64,000 nt of DNA from CAWIJJ01 sp963836405 (GCA_963836405.1 CAWIJL010000003.1:248001-312000), one strand, 5' to 3'; shown: positions 34,021-44,709, counted from the first letter of the stretch. The notes: a model not told the origin generated them from the sequence alone. Numbers and translations: made by a program.

Positions 34021-36249
34021 CTACCTCCGGCTCTGCCGGGAGAGCCTGCCCACCTTCTCGATCCAGTTCCGGACCATCACGGTGAAGTCGCGGGCCTGCT
34101 GCGAAGTGCGCAACTCCTCCAAGGTGAAGCGCATTTTGCGCCCCCAGTTAGGGTATTGCCACGTGGTGCCGGGCAGGTTCTGCTGTGCCGGCTCCTTGGT
34201 CAGGTCCTCCTGGTTGATGGCCAGCAGTTGCGACGGCGTGGAAGCGAGAAAGCCGACGGCGGCGTTGTGCAGGTCGCCCGTGAGTTCCGGATAATCGATC
34301 GCGCGGCGCGGAAGGCTTACGGGCATCAGGCCTTCGGCGAAGAGCACGTCCAGCATGGCCTGCTTTTCCCGCTGCCGGTTCTCGAACTGCTGGCGCTCAC
34401 CGCCTTCGTCGATCACGCCGGCCTCGCGGCGGGCGCGCACATCGTCCGCGGTCCAGAATCCGGCGAGGGTGGGAAGATCGTGGGTGGTCGAGGAGACCAG
34501 CGCCTGGCGCGGATAGGTGGCGGAGGGGCGGAAGGCGCCTTCCTTTGTTTTTTCGAAATAGAACAGGCGATAGCTCAGGATGCCGAAGCGCTCCAGCGTC
34601 TTGCGGATTTCCGGCTCCACCGTGCCCAGGTCTTCGCCCACCACCACGACGCGATTGCGCACGCTTTCGAGCGCCAGCACGCGGACCAGTTCTTCGGCCC
34701 GCTCGCGCACGTACGCGCCGTGGCCCGCATCGTACTCGTCGGGGATCCAGTAAAGGCGGAAGAGCCGCATCACGTGGTCGATGCGAAGCGCCCCGCCGTG
34801 GCGGCAGTTCTTGCGAATGGACTCGGCGAACAGGCGATAGCCGTCGTCAAAGTGGCGCTGCGAATTCGGGGGTGGGAAGCCCCAATCCTGGCCGTTGGGA
34901 GAAAAGTCGTCGGGGGGCGACCCGACGCGGCAGCCCTGAATGAAAAACGGGCGGTGCGCCCACAGATCGCTGCCGAACTTGTCGGTGGCCAGGGCGAGAT
35001 CGTGGTAGAGCCCGATGTCCAGACCGCGCTGGCGCGTCTTGTCCTGTGCCGCGGAGAGCTGCAGGTCGATCTGCCACTGAAGATACTGATAAAACATCAC
35101 GCGGCGCCAATGTTTCTGCCGGTAAGCGCGGGTTTCGGCCGATTCGGGATCGCGGTAGGGCTCCGGCCATTCGGTCCACAGCCAAAGGTCCGGGTTGAGC
35201 CGGTGCAGGTGCTCATCCAGGGCGCAATAGGTGGCGAAGCGCTCGAGCAGCGCTCCCTCGCGAGCGATGAAGTCGTCGAACTGGCTGGCGCGCGCCGAGC
35301 CGCCGCGGCGCTCGCGCAAGAACCGCACGAAAGCGAGCTTGAGAAAGCGAAGCTTGAGGGCGGCCACGCGCTCGTATTCGACAAAGGGCGCGTTGCGCAG
35401 TTCCTGGATCTCGGAAGCGGTCGCGGCTGCATCGCGCAAGCGCCGGGCGCGGCGGCAGTTCCGAAAGTCCTCCATCGCCTCCACGTCCAGGTAGAGGAAA
35501 TTCTGATAGAAAATGCAGTTGGGCAGGTACGGGCTGGTGTTGAACGGCCGGCGGTTGTGGATGGCATGCAGCGGATTGAGCGCGACAAAGCCGGCGCCCA
35601 GTTCGTCGGCCACCCAGTCGATCAGGTTCTCGAGGTCGGTGAAGTCGCCGCAGCCCCAATTCCGTTCCGAGCGGATCCCGTAGAGGCTCACTGCGAACCC
35701 GGCCGCGCGTTGTCCGCGTCCCAGCGGTTCGGGCGTGTAGGCGCGCTCCGGCGTCACGATGTAGCGGGTGGTGGCTGAGGCGGTTCCAAGCCGTGCCTCG
35801 ATATCGTGATAGCCGAGCGGCAGGGCCACGGGTACGCGCGCCTCTTTCCGCACCCAGGTTTGGCCGTTCATGTTGATGGAAGCGGGTTCGGGCGGATCGA
35901 CCAGGTCCACCAGGTGCGCCGAAGTCTCGCCGTTTTCGCGGCGGATGGTCACTCGCAGCGGCTCACCGATGCTTTCGGCGGGGGCATGCACCGGGAGGCA
36001 GATTTCCTCCCATTCCCCCTCCACCACAGTGGCCGGCAGCAGGCGCTGCCAGCGCGCGCGCGTCCGTTCCGCGAGCTCCGACGCCAGGGCCGTCTCGCTG
36101 TGCGCAGGCAGGCCCATCGCCTCCAGAATCGCGCGCTGCACTTCGGTGGTGGTGGTATGGTAGCGCCCGAATATGTCCCAGAATCCGGGTTCGATTCCGC
36201 ATTCCTGTGCGGTTCGATGCAGCAACTGCTCGAGTATGTCGGATGGCAT
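34021..36249 (-). CDS. malQ: 4-alpha-glucanotransferase (amylomaltase, GH77)
   Basis: 742-residue cytoplasmic enzyme that transfers alpha-1,4-glucan chains between maltodextrins and releases glucose. The N-terminal region (about 1-160) is the extra domain seen in long MalQ forms; the catalytic barrel has GIRSERNWGCGDFTDLENLIDW, NPLHAIHNRRPFNTSPYLPN, RIDHVMRLFRLYWIP (nucleophile region), VVVGEDLGTVEPEI (acid/base Glu) and STTHDLPTLAGFW. It is convergent with the phosphoesterase gene (9-nt gap) and divergent from nuoB (55-nt gap). It probably works with the GH13 enzyme at 20.7 kb in storage-glucan use. Confidence 0.95.
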   Translation of the reverse strand: MPSDILEQLLHRTAQECGIEPGFWDIFGRYHTTTTEVQRAILEAMGLPAHSETALASELAERTRARWQRLLPATVVEGEWEEICLPVHAPAESIGEPLRVTIRRENGETSAHLVDLVDPPEPASINMNGQTWVRKEARVPVALPLGYHDIEARLGTASATTRYIVTPERAYTPEPLGRGQRAAGFAVSLYGIRSERNWGCGDFTDLENLIDWVADELGAGFVALNPLHAIHNRRPFNTSPYLPNCIFYQNFLYLDVEAMEDFRNCRRARRLRDAAATASEIQELRNAPFVEYERVAALKLRFLKLAFVRFLRERRGGSARASQFDDFIAREGALLERFATYCALDEHLHRLNPDLWLWTEWPEPYRDPESAETRAYRQKHWRRVMFYQYLQWQIDLQLSAAQDKTRQRGLDIGLYHDLALATDKFGSDLWAHRPFFIQGCRVGSPPDDFSPNGQDWGFPPPNSQRHFDDGYRLFAESIRKNCRHGGALRIDHVMRLFRLYWIPDEYDAGHGAYVRERAEELVRVLALESVRNRVVVVGEDLGTVEPEIRKTLERFGILSYRLFYFEKTKEGAFRPSATYPRQALVSSTTHDLPTLAGFWTADDVRARREAGVIDEGGERQQFENRQREKQAMLDVLFAEGLMPVSLPRRAIDYPELTGDLHNAAVGFLASTPSQLLAINQEDLTKEPAQQNLPGTTWQYPNWGRKMRFTLEELRTSQQARDFTVMVRNWIEKVGRLSRQSRR

Positions 36250-36304
36250 GGGCGCGGTAACTCCAATCTTACAAGAGCGGCGCCCCGCGTGCGAAAATAG
36301 AGGT

Positions 36305-36859
36305 ATGGATAAGCCCTTTGCGAGCGGGCCGGCGGAGCTTTTTGCCCGCGTGGACGATTACAGTTTCAATAATGCCGCTTCGGCCGCTTCGGAAGGCATC
36401 GTCCTCACCACGCTCGATAGAGCCGTTAACTGGGCGCGTAAGAACTCCATCTGGCCGATGACCTTCGGGCTCGCCTGCTGCGCCATCGAAATGATGTCCA
36501 TGACGGCCTCCCGTTTCGACATCGCGCGCTTCGGCGCGGAAGTCTTTCGAGGCTCGCCCCGGCAGTCCGACCTGATGATCATCGCCGGGCGCGTGTCGAA
36601 CAAGATGGCGCCGGTGATCCGTCACCTGTACCAGCAGATGCCCGAGCCCAAGTGGGTGATCTCCATGGGGGCGTGCGCCACCTCCACCGGCGTGTTCAAT
36701 AATTACGCGTTGATTCCGGTGAACCAGGTGATACCGGTGGATGTCTTCGTGCCCGGCTGCCCGCCGCGTCCCGAACAACTGATTTACGCCCTGATGATGC
36801 TCCAGGAAAAAATCCAGGATCAGAGCGGGACCGTCAGGCAGGTTCTAAATCTGGCGTAA
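36305..36859 (+). CDS. nuoB: NADH-quinone oxidoreductase subunit B, solitary copy
   Basis: 184-residue subunit that carries the terminal iron-sulfur cluster N2 of complex I next to the quinone site. The cluster ligands are all visible: the Cys-Cys pair in GLACCAIEMM, the Cys in SMGACATSTG and the Cys in VPGCPPRPE. ATG at 36305; GAGG almost abuts it, so initiation may be weak, and in-frame codons upstream lack homology. No other complex I gene is in the window: the neighbours are malQ and a patatin gene. Its 3' end overlaps the convergent patatin gene by 26 nt. It may be a second copy or serve a different quinone-reactive complex. Confidence 0.93.
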   Translation: MDKPFASGPAELFARVDDYSFNNAASAASEGIVLTTLDRAVNWARKNSIWPMTFGLACCAIEMMSMTASRFDIARFGAEVFRGSPRQSDLMIIAGRVSNKMAPVIRHLYQQMPEPKWVISMGACATSTGVFNNYALIPVNQVIPVDVFVPGCPPRPEQLIYALMMLQEKIQDQSGTVRQVLNLA

Positions 36860-37748
36860 CCGCTCCGGCGGACTGCGCATCCGGTTCCCCGAACCAGCTT
36901 TGGACCAGCGGCACCACGGCGGTAGCGGCGGCCGCCCCGGCTCGCACCATGGCGGGACCGCATTCGAAGCCGTTCCAGTCGATCCCCCTCACGTTGGGCT
37001 GAAGCACCAGGTCGGTGTCGCGGCGCCAACTGTCCTCGGTGCGGTTCTGCAAAATCTGGAAGCAGCGGTTCACCACCTCGAACACGTTGCGCGGAGCGGC
37101 CGCCGCGGCGGACCCATGCGCCGGCAGATGCACGGAGATCACGCGCGTCGCCCCCAACTGCCGCGCCAGCAGAGCCGGGATTTCCATGCTCATGGCGCCA
37201 TCCACCAGTAGCCGGCCTTCGTGGCGGACCGGTTGGAACAGGCCCGGGTAGGAGCAACTGGCGCGAATGGGCAGGAACACGTCTCCGGCATCGCGGAACG
37301 CGACCGCCTGTCCCGTGGACAGATCGGTGGCAATGATTCCGAGCGGGATCCGCATCTCTTCGAAGCGGTAGTTCTTCAGCAGCCTTTCGAGAAACCGCTT
37401 CATCCGCTCGCTGACCACGAACCCCATGCGGCACAGGCTCCAGCGGGCCACGTCTCCGAACCGCATGGCGCAGCCGGCCCGCGCGATTTCGGCGGGTGTG
37501 GCGCCACTCGCATAGGCCGCGGCGGCAATGGAACCTGCGCTGACCCCGGTGATGCAGTGGATGGGAATGTTGTTCTTTTCGAAAACCTCGAGCACGCCGG
37601 CGTGGGCAATGCCTCGCGCGAACCCGCCGCCGAGCGCCAGTCCGATGCGCGGCTGTTCGGGTGCGACGTAGCGCCTCGGGGGAACTCTGAGCCGGGTGGA
37701 ACCGCGAAAAGCATTCCACAAGCTGCCGAGCTTGTTTGCAGCCCTCAA
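36834..37748 (-). CDS. Patatin-like phospholipase
   Basis: 304-residue Ser-Asp dyad lipid acyl hydrolase. Motifs in order: oxyanion loop LALGGGFARGIAH (about 36-48), nucleophile GVSAGS (about 69-74), and DGAMSME holding the catalytic Asp (about 185). It starts with TTG at 37748; AAGGAGG lies 4 nt upstream and supports this start. It resembles the RssA/YchK group of bacterial patatins. Convergent with nuoB, with 26 nt of overlap. The natural lipid substrate is unknown. Confidence 0.92.
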   Translation of the reverse strand: MRAANKLGSLWNAFRGSTRLRVPPRRYVAPEQPRIGLALGGGFARGIAHAGVLEVFEKNNIPIHCITGVSAGSIAAAAYASGATPAEIARAGCAMRFGDVARWSLCRMGFVVSERMKRFLERLLKNYRFEEMRIPLGIIATDLSTGQAVAFRDAGDVFLPIRASCSYPGLFQPVRHEGRLLVDGAMSMEIPALLARQLGATRVISVHLPAHGSAAAAAPRNVFEVVNRCFQILQNRTEDSWRRDTDLVLQPNVRGIDWNGFECGPAMVRAGAAAATAVVPLVQSWFGEPDAQSAGAVTPDLEPA

Positions 37749-37825
37749 GACCCCTCCTTATATGCCATTCGACGGGCGGTTGTCGGCGAACGCCGCGGCG
37801 CCCGCTGTAGAATGGACTACTATCT

Positions 37826-40435
37826 ATGCGGACGAGCAAGCCACTTGCCAGGTTCCTTTTCTTAGCGGTCATCCTGGCCGCGCTAGTACCAGTTCAGGCG
37901 CAACGGCCGTTTTCCGGCACGCCGGAGATCGAACAGGCGCTGCACAAACTGAACGAGCTCGGCACTTTTCTGATGATTGCGGCCCATCCGGACGACGAGC
38001 GCACGTCGCTGCTCGCCTATTATGCGCGCGGCCGCCATATGCGCGCCGCTTACCTTTCGCTCACCCGCGGCGAAGGCGGCCAGAACCTGCTCGGGCCGGA
38101 GCAGGGCGCGCAGCTCGGCATGATACGCACGCAGGAACTGCTGGACGCCCGCCGCATCGACGGCGCAGACCAGTTTTTCACCCGGGCCATCGACTTTGGA
38201 TTCACCAAGACCGCCGACGAGACCCTCCAGAAGTGGGGGCACGACCGCATCCTCTCCGACATCGTATGGGTGATCCGCAAGTACCGGCCGGACGTGGTCA
38301 TGCTGGGCTTCAGCGGCACGCCGAGCGACGGCCACGGGCAGCACCAGGCGTCGGCGATTCTGGGCAAGGAAGCTTATGAAGTGGCGGGAGATCGCACCAA
38401 ATTCCCCGAGCAGCTAAAGTTTGTGCAGCCTTGGAAGCCGAAACGCCTGGTGCGCTCGTCCTTTGGCGGACGGGGCGGCCCGGGCGGCGGCCGCGGCAAT
38501 GCGCCACCCGTGGTTCCCGCCGGCTCGGTGAACACGGGCGAGCTTAATCCGGTGCTGGGTTACAGCTACGAGGAACTGGCCACCATCAGCCGCAGCATGC
38601 ATTACAGCCAAGGCACCGGCGCAATGCGAAGGCCGGGGCCCGCGACGGTGCAGTTCCAGCTTGCCGAGGGCGAGCCGGCAACTCACGATCCGTTCGACGG
38701 TATCGACACCACCTGGAACCGCCTGCGCGGCGGCGCTGCCGTCAAGGCCGTCCTGGATGAAGCCACCCGCACCTTCGAGCCGCGTCGCCCCGAAGCCGTG
38801 CTGCCGCTGCTGGCCAAGGCGCGCCCGCTGATCGCGGCCATCGACGACCCGCTGGCGAAAATCAAATTGGCCGAACTCGACGAGACCATCGCGCTCTGCG
38901 CCGGCATGTGGGTTGACGCCCAGGCGCGCCGGCCGGAGGGCACGCCGGGCTCCCCGCTGGGCTTCACCACCACCGTGATGAACCGGTCGAACGCGACCAT
39001 CACCTTCGAGAGCGCCGAGGTGAGCGGGATGTGGAACGCGCCCATCGACGCCAAGCCGGCCAAACTCGCATACAGCCAGGCGGTGACGGCCGAGTTCAAC
39101 CGCGAAGTTCCTCCCTCGCAGCCTTACTCGCAGCCGTACTGGCTGGTGAAGCCGCCGACGGCGAACGACTACAACGTGGACGATCAGACTCTCATCGGGC
39201 TTGCGGAGACGCCCCCCATCGCCAGCGTGCGAGTGAAGTTGACGCTGGACGGGACGGCCTTCGAACTGGTGCGGCCGGTGCGCTACCGGTATGCGGACCG
39301 CGCGTCGGGCGAGCATGAGCGGCCCATGATCATCGTGCCGCCGGTGGCGGTGAACCTGACGTACCCGGTGTCCGTGTTCCCCACGGCCGAGGCACGCAAG
39401 GTGTCGGTATCGGTGGCGGCCAACGTGGTGAACGCCAAGGGCACGCTGCGGCTGGATGCGCCGGCGGGTTGGAAGGTGGAGCCGGCATCGCGGCCGTTCG
39501 AAGTGGCGACGGCAGGCGAACAGGAAGAGGTCGCCTTCACGGTGACGCCGCCCGCCGGAGAGAGCGTCTCTTCGCTGCGTGCGGTGGCCACGGTGGGAGG
39601 CCGCGAAATCTCATCGGGCATGGATGTGATCGCCTATCCGCACATTCCGCCGCAGGCGCTGTTCCCGGCGGCCAACATCAAGCTGGTGCGGGCGAGTATC
39701 AAGACGACTGTGAAGAATGTCGGCTACATCATGGGCGCGGGCGACGCCATGCCCGACGCGCTCCGGCAACTAGGACTTCAGGTGACCCTGATCAGCCCCT
39801 CGGAACTCGAGCAGGGCGACCTTTCCAAATACGACGCGATCGTGGCGGGGATCCGCGCGTACAACGTGCGCACGGATATTCGCGCGCACCAGCCGCGGCT
39901 GCTCGAATATGTGCGCAACGGCGGCACCTACGTGGTCCAGTATCACGGGGTGGACGCCATCGGGACGCCGGGACAGGGTCCGGGGGGCCCGGGCGCGCTA
40001 GGGGGACGGGGCGCGGCGGGAGGACGCGGAGCGGCACAGGGCGGACGCGGGGGCGCGCAAGGCGGCTTCCAGGTAGGACCGTACCCGATCGCGTTCGGCG
40101 GAGGGAACCGCTATCGCATCACCGTGGAAGAAGCGCCGGTGACCTTTCCGCACCCGGACAGCCCGCTTCTCCAGGTGCCGAACCACATCGAGCCCAAAGA
40201 CTTCGACGGCTGGGTGCAGGAGCGGGGGCTGTATTTCGCGACCGAGTGGGATCCTCGCTACCAGACGGTGTTGTCCTCCAAGGATCCCGGCGAAGATCCG
40301 CTGGATGGCGGAGAACTGTGGACGCGCTACGGGAAGGGCGTGTACATTTTCACGGCGTACGCCTGGTTCCGGCAGTTGCCGGCGGGTGTGCCTGGAGCTT
40401 ACCGCCTGTTTGCCAACCTTATCAGCGCGAAGTAG
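37826..40435 (+). CDS. Secreted PIG-L family deacetylase
   Basis: 869-residue exported protein. Signal peptide: KPLARFLFLAVILAALVPVQAQ. The zinc-dependent N-deacetylase domain (about 45-260) has AHPDDE at about 52-57 and the metal-site partner SDGHGQHQAS near 172. Then come beta-sandwich regions, and a C-terminal region resembling a glutamine-amidotransferase-like fold (KYDAIVAGIRAYN...). Gly-Arg-rich inserts occur near 215-225 and 715-750. PIG-L enzymes deacetylate N-acetylglucosamine-type sugars; long secreted forms are common in Acidobacteriota. TAGAAT at 37808-37813 could be the -10, giving a very short leader; no ribosome site is present. Confidence 0.88.
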   Translation: MRTSKPLARFLFLAVILAALVPVQAQRPFSGTPEIEQALHKLNELGTFLMIAAHPDDERTSLLAYYARGRHMRAAYLSLTRGEGGQNLLGPEQGAQLGMIRTQELLDARRIDGADQFFTRAIDFGFTKTADETLQKWGHDRILSDIVWVIRKYRPDVVMLGFSGTPSDGHGQHQASAILGKEAYEVAGDRTKFPEQLKFVQPWKPKRLVRSSFGGRGGPGGGRGNAPPVVPAGSVNTGELNPVLGYSYEELATISRSMHYSQGTGAMRRPGPATVQFQLAEGEPATHDPFDGIDTTWNRLRGGAAVKAVLDEATRTFEPRRPEAVLPLLAKARPLIAAIDDPLAKIKLAELDETIALCAGMWVDAQARRPEGTPGSPLGFTTTVMNRSNATITFESAEVSGMWNAPIDAKPAKLAYSQAVTAEFNREVPPSQPYSQPYWLVKPPTANDYNVDDQTLIGLAETPPIASVRVKLTLDGTAFELVRPVRYRYADRASGEHERPMIIVPPVAVNLTYPVSVFPTAEARKVSVSVAANVVNAKGTLRLDAPAGWKVEPASRPFEVATAGEQEEVAFTVTPPAGESVSSLRAVATVGGREISSGMDVIAYPHIPPQALFPAANIKLVRASIKTTVKNVGYIMGAGDAMPDALRQLGLQVTLISPSELEQGDLSKYDAIVAGIRAYNVRTDIRAHQPRLLEYVRNGGTYVVQYHGVDAIGTPGQGPGGPGALGGRGAAGGRGAAQGGRGGAQGGFQVGPYPIAFGGGNRYRITVEEAPVTFPHPDSPLLQVPNHIEPKDFDGWVQERGLYFATEWDPRYQTVLSSKDPGEDPLDGGELWTRYGKGVYIFTAYAWFRQLPAGVPGAYRLFANLISAK

Positions 40436-40444
40436 TGCAAAGCC

Positions 40445-40822
40445 TCAGCGGCGGCGGAGCCGGTTGATTTCGCGGCGGTCGCGCTTGGAAGGTTTGCCTT
40501 CGCGGAAACCTTCGAAGTGCGGCGCCGCCCGGCGCTCTTCCGCGAGCTTGCGGCGCGCCTCGCGGCTGGCGTCTGTTTCGCGGTAGAGGGTCTGCGCCAC
40601 CGCCGCGGGACCGCGGATTTCGCTCAGCCCGAGCACCTCCACGTGGAACTCGCCGCCCTCCGTTTTGACGTGCAGCATGTCCCCGGCCCGGACTTCGCGG
40701 GCGGGCTTGGCGGGCTGGCCGTTGGACCCGACGCGGCCCAGTTCGCAGGCACGGGCGGCTTGCGAGCGGGTCTTGAAGAAGCGGGAGGCCCATAGCCATT
40801 TGTCGATGCGGACGCCGGGCAT
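40445..40822 (-). CDS. S4 domain RNA-binding protein (HslR/Hsp15-like)
   Basis: 125-residue cytoplasmic protein. The S4 fold starts at VRIDKWLWASRFFKTRSQAA and continues with VGSNGQPAKPAREVRAGDML, as in heat-shock protein 15, which binds 50S subunits carrying nascent chains after premature dissociation. The C-terminal tail is Arg/Lys/Glu-rich. ATG at 40822. It ends 9 nt from the PIG-L stop (convergent) and is divergent from the TetR gene; a TetR-type operator lies 28 bp upstream of its start. Confidence 0.88.
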   Translation of the reverse strand: MPGVRIDKWLWASRFFKTRSQAARACELGRVGSNGQPAKPAREVRAGDMLHVKTEGGEFHVEVLGLSEIRGPAAVAQTLYRETDASREARRKLAEERRAAPHFEGFREGKPSKRDRREINRLRRR

Positions 40823-40850
40823 GTACCTATTTTCGTACCGCGGCGAGTTT

Positions 40851-40863
40851 TTGAACACGTTCA
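40851..40863. promoter_or_regulatory. TetR-type operator, distal copy
   Basis: TTGAACACGTTCA: arms TGAAC and GTTCA around a 2-bp centre. The same core recurs 55 bp downstream. It lies between the divergent S4 and tetR starts. Confidence 0.65.
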
Positions 40864-40905
40864 GAAATGGCTTGACGGCCGGGGCGGGGGGCGGCCATAC
40901 TATTG

Positions 40906-40919
40906 TTGAACACGTTCAA
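40906..40919. promoter_or_regulatory. TetR-type operator, proximal copy overlapping the tetR start region
   Basis: TTGAACACGTTCAA: 6-bp arms around AC. It ends 2 bp before the tetR ATG and lies just downstream of a CATACT -10 (40896-40901) that is 18 bp from TTGACG (40872-40877). Binding here would block transcription start, consistent with autorepression. Confidence 0.7.
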
Positions 40920-40921
40920 AA

Positions 40922-41578
40922 ATGACTGCGGACAAGGTTGCAACGAAAGCCGAAGAGACAGCGGCGCGGATCCTGGAGGCGGCGCTGGCGCTGTTCCGGA
41001 GTGAGGGTTTCGAGGCCGCCACCATGCGGGAGATCGCCGCGAAGGCCGGAGTCGCAACCGGCGCGGCTTACTATTACTACCCCTCCAAGGAGGCCATCGT
41101 CGCCGACTTTTACCGGCGGTCGTCGGTGGAAATGCAGCCGTTGATCGAAGCGACTGTGCGGGAGGCGGACGGGCTCGAGGACCGGCTGCGGGAATTGATC
41201 CGGACGAAACTCGAGTGCTTCGCGCCGAACCGCGGCGTGTTGCGCGCCCTGCTTCGAAGCGGCGCCGATCCGGGCCATCCGCTCTCGCCGTTCAGCCGGG
41301 AGACGCGGGAGATCCGGGAAATCGACATCGACTGGTTCCGCCGGATTCTGGTGAAGTGTGGCACGCGCATTCCTCGCGATCTCGAGCCGCGGCTGCCGGG
41401 CGCGCTCTGGCTTTTTCAAATGGGCGTGATCTTTTTCTGGGTGACGGACGAATCGCCGGGCCAGGCCCGCACGATGCGCGTGCTCGAGCTTTCCGCAAAC
41501 CTGGTGGCGAAGCTGGTCCGCCTCTCAGGGCTGCCTTTGATGCGGCCGCTTGCGCAAGCGCGCGGTGGAACTGATTGA
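40922..41578 (+). CDS. TetR family transcriptional regulator
   Basis: 218-residue repressor. The N-terminal helix-turn-helix is ARILEAALALFRSEGFEAATMREIAAKAGVATGAAYYYYPSKE split over helices 1-4, as in TetR; the ligand-binding part is all-helical. No ribosome site precedes the ATG, because the operator palindrome occupies that space. It heads a probable three-gene operon (SRPBCC protein 24 nt downstream, then an epimerase overlapping by 4 nt). Inducer unknown. Confidence 0.92.
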   Translation: MTADKVATKAEETAARILEAALALFRSEGFEAATMREIAAKAGVATGAAYYYYPSKEAIVADFYRRSSVEMQPLIEATVREADGLEDRLRELIRTKLECFAPNRGVLRALLRSGADPGHPLSPFSRETREIREIDIDWFRRILVKCGTRIPRDLEPRLPGALWLFQMGVIFFWVTDESPGQARTMRVLELSANLVAKLVRLSGLPLMRPLAQARGGTD

Positions 41579-41602
41579 GGCAATAACGGGGGAGGCGGAG
41601 CG

Positions 41603-42070
41603 ATGGTGACGATCGAGGAGCGGACCCTCATTCGGGCGCCCGTGGAGCGGTGCTTCGACATGGCGCGAAGCGTGGAGGTTCACCTGGCGGGCAACGTGCA
41701 TTGGGGCGAACAGGCAGTGGCCGCCGGCGGGGTCGCTTCGGGGCTTCTGGAGATGGGAGAACGGGTCACCTGGAGGGCGAAGCATTTCGGAGTCTGGCAC
41801 GAACTGACCAGCGAGATTACGGCATTTGACCGGCCGGTATACTTCCAGGACCGCATGGTCCACGGCATCTTCCGCTGCATGCGGCACGATCATTACTTCC
41901 GGGACCTGGGCAACGGATGCACCGAGATGCGCGACGTGTTTTGTTTCGCCGCGCCGGTGCCGGTGCTGGGGCGGCTCATGGAGGCCGCGGTGTTGAGGCG
42001 ATACATGCGGGCGCTGCTGCGCGAACGGAACATTGCGATTCGATCAGCCGCGGAGGGATGCCGGACATGA
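41603..42070 (+). CDS. SRPBCC (START-like) family protein
   Basis: 155-residue protein of the polyketide-cyclase/dehydrase-like ligand-binding fold. It begins TIEERTLIRAPVERCFDMARSVEVH, and continues with VWHELTSEITAFDRPVYFQDRMVHGIF, as in the family that accompanies SDR-type epimerases. GGAGG precedes the ATG. Its stop overlaps the next start (ATGA). The small hydrophobic ligand is unknown. Confidence 0.85.
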   Translation: MVTIEERTLIRAPVERCFDMARSVEVHLAGNVHWGEQAVAAGGVASGLLEMGERVTWRAKHFGVWHELTSEITAFDRPVYFQDRMVHGIFRCMRHDHYFRDLGNGCTEMRDVFCFAAPVPVLGRLMEAAVLRRYMRALLRERNIAIRSAAEGCRT

Positions 42071-43026
42071 AGATCGCGATTCCGGGGGGTAGCGGGCAGG
42101 TGGGAACGGTTCTGGCGCGGCATTTCCACGCGGCGGGGCATGTGGTCACCGTGTTCAGCCGGAAGCCGGGGCGCGCGCCCTGGCGCGTGCTGCCATGGGA
42201 CGGCGAATCGCGCGGCGACTGGGTGGCCGACCTGGAGCAGTGCGACGTGTTGATTAATCTCGCCGGCCGCAGCGTCGATTGCCGGTACAACCGGCGGAAC
42301 CGGCGGGACATTCGGGAATCGCGAATCCGAAGCACGCTCCTGCTCAACGAAGTGGTCTCGACGCTGCGGCGCGCGCCGCAAGTCTGGATCAACGCGAGTA
42401 CGGCGACGATTTACCGGCACTCGCTCGACCGCGCCATGACCGAAGAGCATGGCGAGCTGGGCGGCAGCGAACCGGGTGCGCCCGAAACCTGGAATTTTTC
42501 CATCGAAGTAGCGAAGGCATGGGAGGCCGCCTTTTTCGCCACGCCCACGCCGCGCACCCGCAAAGTGGCCATGCGCAGCGCGATGACGTTCAGTCCGGAC
42601 CGCGGCGGCGTGTTCGATGCGTTTTCCCGGCTGGTGCGGGCCGGGTTGGGCGGGGCGCAAGGATCCGGCACTCAGTTTGTGTCCTGGATCCACGGCCTGG
42701 ATTTTGTGCGGGCGGTGGAGATGCTGATCGGGCGGGAGGAATTGCGGGGTGTGGTGAATCTGGCGTCGCCGCACCCGCTTCCCAATCGCGAGTTCATGCG
42801 GGCGCTGCGGCAAGCCTGGGGTGTGCCCGCAGGTTTGCCCGCACCGGGTTGGGTTCTGGATGCCGGCGCCTGGCTGCTGCGAACCGAGACGGAACTGGTT
42901 TTGAAAAGCCGCCGGGTTGTTCCCGAGCGTCTGCTTGCCGCCGGGTTTGAGTTTTGTTTTCCGGAATGGCCGGCCGCGGCACGAGACCTGGTGGCGCGCC
43001 GCCGGGCTTTGGTCAGGGCCGGATAG
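42067..43026 (+). CDS. TIGR01777-type SDR epimerase (YfcH-like)
   Basis: 319-residue NAD(P)-binding protein of the extended short-chain dehydrogenase group. The Rossmann motif is GGSGQVGTVLARHF, LINLAGRSVD lies near 65-75, and INASTATIYRH near 118; the C-terminal part has the PAPGWVLDAGAWLLRTETELVLKS-like DUF1731 segment. The usual YxxxK is not obvious here: the corresponding site reads FSIEVAKAW. Translation is coupled to the SRPBCC gene by a 4-nt overlap. Substrate unknown; the family is linked to cell division and isoprenoid or fatty-acid contexts elsewhere. Confidence 0.87.
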   Translation: MKIAIPGGSGQVGTVLARHFHAAGHVVTVFSRKPGRAPWRVLPWDGESRGDWVADLEQCDVLINLAGRSVDCRYNRRNRRDIRESRIRSTLLLNEVVSTLRRAPQVWINASTATIYRHSLDRAMTEEHGELGGSEPGAPETWNFSIEVAKAWEAAFFATPTPRTRKVAMRSAMTFSPDRGGVFDAFSRLVRAGLGGAQGSGTQFVSWIHGLDFVRAVEMLIGREELRGVVNLASPHPLPNREFMRALRQAWGVPAGLPAPGWVLDAGAWLLRTETELVLKSRRVVPERLLAAGFEFCFPEWPAAARDLVARRRALVRAG

Positions 43027-43067
43027 CAAACAGCGGTTTTTCCAATCTTCACAATCTTCACTTCCGG

Positions 43068-43097
43068 TTGACATCGGCCTTCGGGCAGTTATATGCT
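43068..43097 (+). promoter_or_regulatory. Candidate promoter of the quinoprotein cluster
   Basis: TTGACA at 43068-43073 and TATGCT at 43092-43097 with 18 bp spacing. It would give a leader of about 50 nt before the ATG at 43155. Confidence 0.55.
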
Positions 43098-43154
43098 GAA
43101 CCCACACTCCGCTTGATACGTTTCAACAGTTTCCGGCGGACTCGAGAGGTACGG

Positions 43155-44702
<1,548 letters not shown>

Positions 44703-44709
44703 GGACTCC

